From JAAAOZ01 sp964496595 (GTDB lineage Bacteria; Chloroflexota; Anaerolineae; B4-G1; SLSP01): a DNA stretch of 22,802 nt. Shown here piece after piece: positions 14,874-22,700 of the stretch. Position numbers and translations under genes: made by a program. Positions within the stretch are counted from its first letter, which is position 1, and each line of letters opens with the position of its first letter. The stretch spans positions 1-22,802 of the forward strand of contig CAZCAI010000074.1 in the NCBI GenBank assembly GCA_964496595.1, written 5' to 3'. The notes under the pieces were generated by a model. That model worked only from the letters and a program-made list of their open reading frames with translations, was not told the origin of the DNA and made no database searches.

Positions 14874-16286
14874 ATGAAGTTCGTAAACCACAGGTTATAT
14901 TTCTGGATCTTATGCGCCTTACTGATAAGTCTGGCTGTCCCTCTTGGACGCGCCGAGGCCGCGCCGCCGGCGCAGGAGGCACAACCAGTCGTACTCTATT
15001 TCTTCTGGGGCGATGGCTGCCCCCACTGCGAGCAACAAAAGCCATTTCTGGAAGAATTAAGTGAGCGTTATCCCAATTTAGAGGTGCGCGATTACGAAGT
15101 CTATAACGTCCCCAAAAACCGCGATATTTTCTTGCAGATGGCTGCCGAAATAGGCTTCGAGGCGCGCGGGGTGCCCTCGACCGTCATCGGCGAGGATTAT
15201 TGGATCGGCTTCGGGGGCGATACCGCGCAGGAGATCGAAGCGCAGGTCGCCGCCTGTAGTACCTCAGGCTGTCCCGACGCCGGCGTCGGCATCGTCCCGG
15301 AGGCGTCGGCGCCGGAACCAACGCCCACGCCCCCACAGCTCCCCGAAGAACCCACGGAACAGCCCGCCGAAGCGAACGTCAATGGCCCTGATACCAGCCT
15401 CAAGCTCCCCATCGTCGGGACAATAGATCTGGAACGGCAATCCTTATGGGTCAGCACAGCCCTCATCTCCTTCGTGGATGGTTTCAATCCTTGTTCGCTG
15501 TGGGTGCTCTCCATTCTCATCTCGCTCACGCTGCGCACCGGATCGCGCCTCAAGGTCTTCATCACCGGCTTTGTCTTCCTCTTTATCACTTCCCTGATTT
15601 ACATCCTCTTCATCGCCGGGTTGTTCTCGATGTTCACTTTCATCGGCTTTATGGGCTGGATTCAGGTCGTGGTGGCGGTGCTGGCGCTCGTCTTTGCTAT
15701 CGTCAACATCAAGGACTACTTCTGGTATAAGGAGGGCATTTCCTTCACCATCGCCGACGAGAAAAAGCCCGGCATCTACAAGAAGATACGCGGTATTATG
15801 CACGCGGATTCGCTGTGGGCGATGATGGCCGCGACGGTAGTGATGTCAACGGGCATCGCAATTGTCGAGTTGCCCTGCACCGCGGGCTTCCCGGTGATCT
15901 GGACGAGTATCGTCAGCGCGCAGGGCGTGGATCAACTCACCTTTGTGCTCCTGCTGGGCCTCTATATGATCATCTACCTGCTGGACGAGTTATCGGTCTT
16001 CGTCATCGCCGTGCTCACGCTTAAATCCAGCAAATTGGAAGAGAAGCACGGGCGCGTCCTCAAACTCATCGGCGGCATGCTGATGTTGACCTTAGCCGTG
16101 GTGATGCTCATCAATCCCACGCTGATGAACGACGTAACCACAACCCTGAGCATCTTCGCGGTAGCCTTTGGCGCTGCGATGCTGGTGCTGGTGGTTCACC
16201 GCAAGGTGCTGCCGCGCTTTGGCATTCGCATCGGCACAGAAACCGGCCTGCAATCCCAGAAATCACAGCGCAGTTCAAGCCGGTAA
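14874..16286 (+). CDS. Exported thioredoxin-like domain fused to a CcdA/DsbD-like membrane domain
   Basis: 470 residues carrying reducing power across the membrane. A signal peptide (residues 10-30, ending GRAEA) leads to a thioredoxin fold with the active site C49-P-H-C52 (FFWGDGCPHCEQQKPF) and the cis-Pro loop GVPSTVIG. A Pro/Glu-rich linker (EPTPTPPQLPEEPTEQP) joins a polytopic membrane half of about six or seven helices. That half holds the two redox motifs of the CcdA/DsbD-beta fold, FNPCSLWVL in the first helix and ELPCTAGFPVIW in the middle. It is unlike DsbD in lacking the C-terminal thioredoxin domain, with one fused in front instead. GGGAGG lies 7 nt before ATG 14874, which decides the start. 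Likely role: reduction of extracytoplasmic disulfides or cytochrome maturation. Confidence 0.9.
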   Translation: MKFVNHRLYFWILCALLISLAVPLGRAEAAPPAQEAQPVVLYFFWGDGCPHCEQQKPFLEELSERYPNLEVRDYEVYNVPKNRDIFLQMAAEIGFEARGVPSTVIGEDYWIGFGGDTAQEIEAQVAACSTSGCPDAGVGIVPEASAPEPTPTPPQLPEEPTEQPAEANVNGPDTSLKLPIVGTIDLERQSLWVSTALISFVDGFNPCSLWVLSILISLTLRTGSRLKVFITGFVFLFITSLIYILFIAGLFSMFTFIGFMGWIQVVVAVLALVFAIVNIKDYFWYKEGISFTIADEKKPGIYKKIRGIMHADSLWAMMAATVVMSTGIAIVELPCTAGFPVIWTSIVSAQGVDQLTFVLLLGLYMIIYLLDELSVFVIAVLTLKSSKLEEKHGRVLKLIGGMLMLTLAVVMLINPTLMNDVTTTLSIFAVAFGAAMLVLVVHRKVLPRFGIRIGTETGLQSQKSQRSSSR

Positions 16287-16354
16287 GCTGATAATCGAGG
16301 GGGCGGGAAGCAAAGCCGACGCCGGCCCTCGCCCGGATGTAAACATCCAGGCTC

Positions 16355-16411
16355 AAAGAGCAAAGCCTCCTTCGGAGGCTCGGTGTATGAGCCTGTAAGG
16401 CTTTGTTCTTT
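16355..16411 (+). terminator. Large nested stem-loop after the thioredoxin-CcdA gene, probable terminator
   Basis: AAAGAGCAAAGCCT (16355-16368) pairs with AGGCTTTGTTCTTT (16398-16411) over 14 positions with one G-U wobble. Inside, an alternative hairpin AGCCTCC-TTC-GGAGGCT and a second, GGCTC with GAGCC, can form. The descending arm is U-rich, so it can act as an intrinsic terminator about 70 nt past the stop codon; the A-rich ascending arm would make it work on both strands. A smaller hairpin, GGATG-TAAA-CATCC (16335-16348), precedes it. Confidence 0.6.
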
Positions 16412-16418
16412 TAGCGCG

Positions 16419-16455
16419 GGGACTTCTATTCCCGCGCGGCGAGGGCGAAACTATT
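16419..16455 (+). repeat. 37-bp dispersed repeat, copy 1
   Basis: Matches 19375-19411 in the same orientation at 33 of 37 positions; the shared core is CCCGCGCGGCGAGGGC. Its left part forms a hairpin with GCGCGGG (16414-16420) and CCCGCGC (16431-16437). It belongs to the repeat-rich spacer downstream of the thioredoxin-CcdA gene. Confidence 0.75.
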
Positions 16456-16506
16456 ACCAAGGCCGTTCCAAGAAAATAAACCTCCCAAATATAAGTAACG
16501 CTCCAA

Positions 16507-16524
16507 GCCCTCGTCCCCGAGGGC
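16507..16524. repeat. Perfect small hairpin
   Basis: GCCCTCG (16507-16513) and CGAGGGC (16518-16524) are separated by TCCC. The stem is perfect over seven GC-rich pairs. No U-tract follows on either strand, so it is better seen as part of the local repeat structure than as a terminator. Confidence 0.6.
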
Positions 16525-16553
16525 GTCTTAGTAGTACACCTTGGCGGAAGTTC

Positions 16554-16651
16554 CTCCCCAGTTAGCTACGCTCGGAGCGGATCGTCAGATCCGCGTCTCT
16601 ACGTCGGAACGGGGATCTGACGATCCCCTTGGAGCAAATTTAACTGGGGAG
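16554..16651. repeat. 98-bp nested palindromic element (MITE-like)
   Basis: The ends are an 11-bp perfect inverted repeat, CTCCCCAGTTA (16554-16564) and TAACTGGGGAG (16641-16651). Inside lies a 14-bp perfect inverted repeat, GGATCGTCAGATCC (16579-16592) and GGATCTGACGATCC (16613-16626), and each of these arms is itself a GGATC-N4-GATCC palindrome. The arms between are partly complementary, so about 42 nt per side can pair around a 14-nt loop. No coding frame is present. It could be a short non-autonomous mobile element, a protein-binding site or a strong RNA or cruciform structure. Confidence 0.75.
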
Positions 16652-16696
16652 CCATTTATGCCGCGCTGTACTAGCTACGTAACGAGCAAAGCGAGT

Positions 16697-16761
16697 GGAG
16701 TAGTGTCCTGACGGTACTCCGCTGCGCTTCGTACCTGACTACGAACGAATTGACTACGAAC
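16697..16761. repeat. Partial copy of the 113-bp element plus 11-bp direct repeat at the sensor gene's 3' end
   Basis: GGAGTA (16697-16702) and TACTCC (16715-16720) form a hairpin. From 16708 the string CCTGACGG, CCGCT, CTTCG and ACTACGAAC matches the right end of the element at 19227-19339. The end unit TGACTACGAAC occurs twice, at 16736-16746 and 16751-16761. The second copy supplies the stop codon of the histidine kinase gene (CTA at 16754-16756 on the plus strand). Confidence 0.65.
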
Positions 16762-18403
16762 TTATGGGGAATTTCAGCGTGAAGGTCGTTCCCGCGCCCA
16801 CGACGGTCTCGAATTCGATCTCGCCGTCGCAGTCGGTGACGATGCGGTAGCTGATGGAGAGGCCCAGACCGGTGCCTTCGCCCTCCGGCTTGGTGGTGAA
16901 GAAGGGGTTGAAGAGGCGCTTTTGATCCTCTGGGCGGATGCCGCAGCCGTTATCGCGCACGCGGGCGACGACGTGCTCGCCCTCGACGGCGGTGGTGATC
17001 TCCAGCACTTTGTGGTAATCAGGTTTTGGCTCCCGCTCCGATTGCTTCTTCATCGCGTACTCGGCGTTGCTGATCAGGTTGAGGAAGACCTGCTCCAGTT
17101 TGTGGGGATCGGCCAGAATGGGAGGGAGATCGTCGACCAGATCGAGCCGGACATCCACCTCGCTGTGACGCAGCCGCGCGTCGGCCAAGATGAAGCAATC
17201 GGAGATCGGCTGATTGAGGTCGATGGGTTGGGGCGGCTCCTGCGCGATCCGGCCGAAGGTACGCAGGTGATCGACGATCCGCCGGCAGCGCTCGATATCG
17301 CCCTCCAACTTCTCGCCCGTCTCGATCAAGAATTCGGCGGTTTCCTCGATGCTGCGCTCCGAGGCGCGGAGTTGTGAGGCCACAGTCTTGAGAAAGTCGG
17401 CCTCGAAGGTGATGGCGGTGAGCGGCTGGTTCAACTCGTGCGCCACACCGGTCGCCATCTCGCCCAGCGAGGCCATCTTATCCATTTGGATCGCCTTGGC
17501 GCGCGCGCGCTCCAACTGCTGGACTTTCTCATCCACCATCTGCTCCATGTGATCGGCGTATTCCTGAAGTTGGGTTTCGGCCTGTTCGCGGGCGGTGATG
17601 TCGAGGATATTGCCGATGACTTTGACCACGCGCCCATCTTCCACCACCGGCGCGGCGACAGTCCGAATCCAAATCCGGCGGCCATCCATGCGCGTCAGCG
17701 GGCACTCGATGTCATACGGCGCGGCCTGTGCAATGCAGCGCTCGAAGGCCGCCAAGACCACCGGGCGATCCGCTTCATCGTAACATGCCAGGCTCTGCGC
17801 CATGAGTTCCGGCGAGCCATCCGGTAGATCGCCCGGCGCCATCCCGTGGATGCGATAGGTCTCGTCGGCCCACATCATCCTCTGCCGCGTCACATCCCAC
17901 TCCCACCCGCCGGCTTTCGTCAGCCGTTGCGTGGCGTTCAGCAAATCGCGGCTCTCGCGCAGGGCATCTTCCGTCCGCTTGCGTTCGGTGATGTCGCGAG
18001 CGGCCCCTTGAACGCCGATCACCCCTCCATTTCTGATGATTGGTATCAGTGTGGCCTCGATGGGAATCAGCTCCCCGGCGTGGTTCACAATTTCCGCATC
18101 AATCATCTCGATCTGCTCCGCAGCGGTGGCCCGTTGGAAGTTCTGCATCGCCTGGGGCCGCCCGGTTGCCGGAAAATAGCGCTTCAGATGTGTGCCCACA
18201 ACCTCGTCCGGCGTAAGGCCCAGCACTCGCACCACGGATGGTGAGCAGTACGTGATCCGTCCTTCCAAATCGAGTTGAAAGATCATATCGGAGCTGGTCT
18301 TGGCGATGAGCCGGAAGCGCTCCTCGCTCTCGCGCAACGCCTTTTCCATCCGCTTGCGCTCGGTGACTTCGGTGGCGATAGCGGCATAGCATAGATACCC
18401 CAT
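16754..18403 (-). CDS. PAS-PAS sensor histidine kinase, downstream part of a frameshifted gene
   Basis: About 549 residues from the ATG at 18403. A TERKRMEKALRESEERF linker opens, then PAS 1 (about 27-140, ending GAARDITERKR), PAS 2 (about 153-273, ending NILDITAREQAE) and a coiled coil (YADHMEQMVDEKVQQLERAR). The HisKA box is MATGVAHELNQPLTAI, with the phospho-acceptor His at about 322. The ATPase has NLISNAEYAMKK (N box), DNGCGI (G1) and GTGLGLSISYRI (G2), so the catalytic core is intact. No transmembrane segment is visible. The frame opens abruptly within what should be the end of another PAS domain encoded in the other frame upstream, so this is probably not a natural start but the tail of a receiver-PAS-PAS-PAS-kinase protein of about 793 residues. 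Confidence 0.85.
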   Translation of the reverse strand: MGYLCYAAIATEVTERKRMEKALRESEERFRLIAKTSSDMIFQLDLEGRITYCSPSVVRVLGLTPDEVVGTHLKRYFPATGRPQAMQNFQRATAAEQIEMIDAEIVNHAGELIPIEATLIPIIRNGGVIGVQGAARDITERKRTEDALRESRDLLNATQRLTKAGGWEWDVTRQRMMWADETYRIHGMAPGDLPDGSPELMAQSLACYDEADRPVVLAAFERCIAQAAPYDIECPLTRMDGRRIWIRTVAAPVVEDGRVVKVIGNILDITAREQAETQLQEYADHMEQMVDEKVQQLERARAKAIQMDKMASLGEMATGVAHELNQPLTAITFEADFLKTVASQLRASERSIEETAEFLIETGEKLEGDIERCRRIVDHLRTFGRIAQEPPQPIDLNQPISDCFILADARLRHSEVDVRLDLVDDLPPILADPHKLEQVFLNLISNAEYAMKKQSEREPKPDYHKVLEITTAVEGEHVVARVRDNGCGIRPEDQKRLFNPFFTTKPEGEGTGLGLSISYRIVTDCDGEIEFETVVGAGTTFTLKFPISS

Positions 18404-19136
18404 TTTCCTCTGAGAGCGGAAAGAGAAGCGACTCGAAGAACTGCTCGTCACCATTCAAGGTGATTTGATCTTCCACGAACAGTACCTCGCGGTCTTCTTT
18501 CAATGTCTCGACACGCCGCATAAACGTCGCGACGGTCTCCGGCGGGAGTAGATCGGCGAAGGTTTTACCGATAATCTCCTCGCGGGGAAGCTCTAGCGCT
18601 TTGGCCGTCGCCTCGCCGACCAACAGATACCGGCCCTCTTCATCGAAGATATGCACCAGCGCCGGGGAGTGATCCAGCAGCGCCTGGAATCGCCGCGTGG
18701 TCTGGCGCAACGTCACCTCCGTGCGCTTCTGCTCAACGATTTCGCGCTCCAACTCCGCCGTGCGCTTGAGATGCACGCGCTTGGCGGCGCGGCAGAGCGC
18801 ACTCTCCAGCGCGATCTGATCCACCGGCTTGAGCAGAAAATCCGCCGCGCCGGCCCGCACCGCTGCCAAGATCGCATCCTGATCGCCGTGCCCGGAGGTC
18901 AAAATCACGTTGGCTTCGGGGTCGTGCGCGCGGATGGCCTCTAGCACCTGCTGGCCGGACAGGTCGGGCATCCGCAGATCGGTCATCACGATCTCCGGCT
19001 GCTCTTGATGATATAGCTCCAGCCCGGTGCGCCCGCCCTCCGCTGTGATGACCGTGTAACCCAATAGCCGGACATTGTGCGCAAACGCGCGCAACACGCG
19101 CGGTTCGTCGTCAATAATCAAGACGGTGATAGACAT
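18099..19136 (-). CDS. Response regulator-PAS protein, upstream part of a frameshifted hybrid sensor gene
   Basis: The receiver domain spans residues 1-115: acidic pocket D9/D10, phospho-acceptor D53 (IVMTDLRMPDLSG), T80 (VILTSGHG) and K103 (FLLKPVDQ). A short coiled linker (RTAELEREIVEQKRTEVTL) leads to a PAS domain (about 148-245: ALLDHSPALVHIFDEEGRYL to SLLFPLSEENG). At about residue 246 the frame departs from the PAS continuation YLCYAAIATEVTERKR, which is found intact in the +1 frame; the last about 99 residues here are out-of-frame and Arg-rich. Removing one G from the GGGG run (plus-strand CCCC 18398-18401) joins the two frames. AGGAGG (19146-19141) sits 4 nt before ATG 19136. The real coding content ends near 18402. 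Confidence 0.82.
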   Translation of the reverse strand: MSITVLIIDDEPRVLRAFAHNVRLLGYTVITAEGGRTGLELYHQEQPEIVMTDLRMPDLSGQQVLEAIRAHDPEANVILTSGHGDQDAILAAVRAGAADFLLKPVDQIALESALCRAAKRVHLKRTAELEREIVEQKRTEVTLRQTTRRFQALLDHSPALVHIFDEEGRYLLVGEATAKALELPREEIIGKTFADLLPPETVATFMRRVETLKEDREVLFVEDQITLNGDEQFFESLLFPLSEENGVSMLCRYRHRSHRAQADGKGVARERGALPAHRQDQLRYDLSTRFGRTDHVLLTIRGASAGPYAGRGCGHTSEALFSGNRAAPGDAELPTGHRCGADRDD

Positions 19137-19226
19137 ATCTCCTCCTGTAGATCAATCCATGATGTTGACAGGCGATAGCGATAAACCGCTCAACCGGAAG
19201 GATGGTTCACTAATTGATTAACACTT

Positions 19227-19339
19227 GTTCGTAGTCAGGCACGCAATGGAATGTTAATGGAATGGCGTGCCGTTGTGAAGCTCGAAAAAACGCCACTTCG
19301 CTTACGCCTGACGGCGCCGCTTCGAGGCTTACTACGAAC
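19227..19339. repeat. 113-bp element with short terminal inverted repeats (MITE-like)
   Basis: GTTCGTAGT (19227-19235) and ACTACGAAC (19331-19339) are perfect 9-bp inverted ends, with similarity running a few bases further. Inside is a perfect stem GGCACGC (19238-19244) / GCGTGCC (19265-19271) whose 20-nt loop is two copies of AATGGAATG around TT. A second TACGAACC follows directly. The right part is shared with 16708-16746. No coding frame is present. Confidence 0.7.
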
Positions 19340-19374
19340 CTACGAACCAAAATTGATGCTTTAACACATCCCCA

Positions 19375-19411
19375 GGGATTTCCATCCCCGCGCGGCGAGG
19401 GCAAAACTATT
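19375..19411 (+). repeat. 37-bp dispersed repeat, copy 2
   Basis: Direct-orientation copy of 16419-16455 with four mismatches. The GGGAT-TTCC-ATCCC hairpin in its left part keeps the stem seen in the other copy although bases differ. Confidence 0.75.
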
Positions 19412-19454
19412 CCCGAACTAATTTTATAAGGCTCCTCTGAAAAAAGCTATGCTC

Positions 19455-19590
19455 TTCAGGAATTCGCCGGGTGCAATCGTGCCATCCCCACCCGCAACCT
19501 AGGAACGACGCAAAAAAGGTCTGTAATCCCCACAAACACGCAATTCTTGGCCGCTGTTAGGACTACTGAGGAGGTTGCCCGGCAAAATCC
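19455..19590 (-). repeat. Dispersed intergenic repeat, copy 2 (inverted relative to 14675-14821)
   Basis: The reverse complement of this stretch aligns with 14675-14821. CTTCAGGAATTCGCCGGGTG with CAATCG after it (19455 onward) is the best-preserved end, and CCCACAAACACGC (19529-19541) and CCGGCAAAATCC (19579-19590) mark the other blocks. It lies in the spacer between the response regulator gene and hsdR. Confidence 0.8.
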
Positions 19591-19778
19591 AAAAGACCCA
19601 AAAGCTAAAGGGACTCGCGAATCTGCGTAGACCCAGGAACAATAAGGTAATGGTTAATTTTCGTGATCAGAGACGGCGATTTGATGAATAAAATTAAGCC
19701 AAACCTTAAAAATCTTGGCGATTTTGCGTCTTAGCGTGAGATCGCCCCCCTTCTTTCAGGAGAGTCTTTTAAAGTCCA
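19591..19778. other. Spacer downstream of hsdR, no gene seen
   Basis: AT-rich noncoding DNA between the dispersed repeat and the hsdR stop codon. The string CTTGGCGATTTTGCGTCTTA (19714-19733) resembles short G/T-rich units that recur between genes in many bacterial genomes, but only one copy is seen here. No hairpin with a U-tract that could clearly end the hsdR transcript was found. Confidence 0.4.
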
Positions 19779-22700
19779 TCACTTCGGCGGCGGCGCGGCG
19801 CCCGCCTCTGGCGGCTGGTACGTGATCCCAAACACCGTATCCGAGACCCACTTCTTGAAGCTGTCGTTGTCGCTGAACTGCTTGAAGAGTTCGGTCTGGT
19901 CGGCCAGGAGGTTGAGCATCACCTGCCCCAGGGCCTTCTCGAACTCGACGCGCGCGTTCTGTTTATCGGAGTTGCGCATCGCGTTCTGGTAGGCGGGATC
20001 GGCGGCGACTTGCTCCGGTATCTCCTCGGCGATGATCTGCCCGATGCGGTCGGTGTCTTTCCAGTCGCCCTCATCGCCAAACATCTCGTTGAAGGCGCGG
20101 ACGATGTTGCTCAGCCGATCCATCTCCGGCTCCGATTTCCAACCGCCCTGGCCCACCGGCACCGGCTCGATCTCGCCGTCATCATCGGAGAGCGTGATGT
20201 CGAGCGTCGCCTGGACCTCGGCGCGGTAGCTGTCCATATCCACCGCCTCTAAGATGCCCCTGGCGAGGTCGGCCTCTTGGGGCGCGGGCAGTTTGGGGAT
20301 GAGGAAGTTGAGGAAGATGGAGAGTTTCTCCCAGGCGGCGTGGTTGTAGGGCAAGATGGAAGCCAGGAAGTTGTAGGTGCGCACAAAGGATTTGGCGCTG
20401 CCCTTGAAGGATACCTGCCCCTCCTCTTCCAGGTCTTGCAGGTAGCGCGCGACGCACGCATCGAGGATGGGATCTAAGCGCTCGCGACTGGCGCCGCTGA
20501 GATACCGCGCGACGAGCTGCTCGATATCGTCGGGTGCGTAGACCTGGGCCGCATCTAACTCCGCCTTGAGGTCGTGGAGCTTATTGGGATCGGTCTCGGC
20601 GCTGAGGATGGTCGTGCGGTAGTACGGCTCGAACGCGCGCTGGATGGCCTCGGCGTCGTTGACGAAGTCGAGCACGAAGGTGTCGCGCTTCTGCGGGTGC
20701 GCCCGGTTGAGGCGCGAGAGGGTCTGCACGGCGCGGATGCCGGAGAGGATTTTATCGACGTACATCGTGTGGAGCAGCGGTTCGTCGTAGCCGGTCTGGA
20801 ACTTCTCGGCGACGACGAGGAAGCGGTACGGGGCCTCGCGGAAGGCCTCGGGGATGTCCTTGCTGGGGAAGCCGTTGAGGTCGGCTTCGGTGACGAGCTG
20901 GCCGCCGACCTCGTGCTCGCCGGAGAAGGCGACGATGGCGCGGTGTTGGCTCTTGCGCTGCTTCAGCGCCGCCTGGATGGCGAGGTAGGTCTGGATGGCG
21001 CGGCGGATGCTCGACGTGACCACCATCGCCCGCGCCTGCCCGCCCACCTTCCGGCGGGCCAGCACGTCGGTGTGGAAGTGCTCCACGATGATTTCGGCTT
21101 TCTGTTGGACGGCGTAGTCGTGGGAGGCGACGTAGCGGCGCAGCTTCTTCTGCGCCCGCTGGCTGTCGAATTCGGGATCATCCGCCACGGTTTTGATGAG
21201 GCTGAAGTAGCTCGTCACCGGCGTGTAGTGCGCCAGCACATCCATAATAAAGCCTTCCTGGATCGCCTGCTTCATCGTGTAGGTGTGAAAGGGCCGGTGC
21301 TTGATCTCCCCGCCTTCCTGGTAGGCTTGCCCGAAAATCTCCAGGGTCTTGTTCTTGGGCGTGGCGGTGAAGGCGAAGTAGCTGGCGTTGGGCAGCATCT
21401 TGCGCGTTTCCATGATGTGATTAACGCGATCTTCGAGGGTCACGATGTCCTCTTCCCCCTGCTCCGCAAGGGCCATGTGCATCTTGGCCGCCGTGCGCCC
21501 GCCCTGGCTGGAGTGCGCCTCGTCGATGAGGATGGCGAAGGTGCGGTCGCGGTGGCTGTCGCCGATTTCATCGAGGATGTAGGGGAATTTCTGCACGGTG
21601 GAGATGATGATCTTCTTCCCCTGGGTGATGAAGGCGCGCAGATCGCCGGAGCGCCGGGCGTGACCGACGGTGGCCGAGACCTGGGCGAACTGCTTGATGG
21701 TGTCGCGGATCTGCTTATCCAGCACGCGGCGGTCGGTGACGACGATGATGGAGTCGAAGAGTTCGCCCCGGTCATCGGCCAGGCCGATGAGTTGGTGGGC
21801 CAGCCAGGCGATGGAGTTGCTCTTGCCGCTGCCCGCGCTGTGTTGGATGAGGTAGCGCTGGCCGGGGCCGTCGCGCTGGACGGCGGCCAGCAGCTTGCGC
21901 ACCACGTCGAGTTGGTGGTAGCGGGGGAAAATTTGCTGCCGGTTCTTTTTCCCGGTGCGCTGATCCTTTTTCTCAATGATTTGGGCGTAGTTTTCGAGGA
22001 TGTTGGTAAGGCTCGCGCGGGTGAGCACTTCGTCCCAGAGATAGGCGGTCTTGAGGCCGCGCGGATTGGGCGGATTGCCGGCGCCGTCGTTCCAGCCCTT
22101 GTTGAAGGGCAGGAACCACGAGGCTTTGTCCTGGAGATGCGTACACATCCACACCTCCTGATCATCCACCGCAAAATGGACGACGCAGCGCCCGAACTGG
22201 AAGAGCAACTCGCGCGCGCTGCGGTCGCGCTTGTACTGCTCCACCGCGTCATCGACGGTCTGCTTGGTGAGGTTGTTTTTCAGCTCGAAGGTGGCGATGG
22301 GCAGGCCATTGATGAAGAGGCAGAGATCGAGCGCGAGTTGGGTCTGATCCTTGCTGTAGCGGAGTTGGCGGGTGACGCTGAAGAGGTTGGCGGCGAAGCG
22401 CGCCTCGGCCTTGACGTTGCCGGGCGTGGGCGCGCCGTAGAAGCAGGCGATAGCGTGCGGCCCGTGCTTGACGCCGGAGCGCAGCACGTCGATGACGCCG
22501 CGCTTGGCGATTTCGCCCTGCAGGCGGGCCAGGAACTTGCGGCGGCGCGGGGTATCGGCGGCCAGATCGAGCTGCGCGGCGGTCTGGGGCTGCGTGGCTT
22601 CGAGGAAGGCGCGCAGCTTGGCGAGATCGACGGCGTACTCGCGGTCGTAGTCGTCCGAATCGCCCTGGATGTAGCCGGCCCCGGGCCGGGCGTCTCCGTA

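Noticed and set aside
16287..16753. CRISPR array, because of many repeats in a spacer
   Set aside because: The repeats are of different kinds, irregularly spaced and mostly inverted; no regular repeat-spacer unit or cas gene is seen.
21440..22252. Long open frame (270 codons) on the same strand inside hsdR
   Set aside because: Its product is a low-complexity Arg/Ser/Pro-rich string typical of the out-of-frame reading of a GC-rich gene; hsdR is clearly the real frame.
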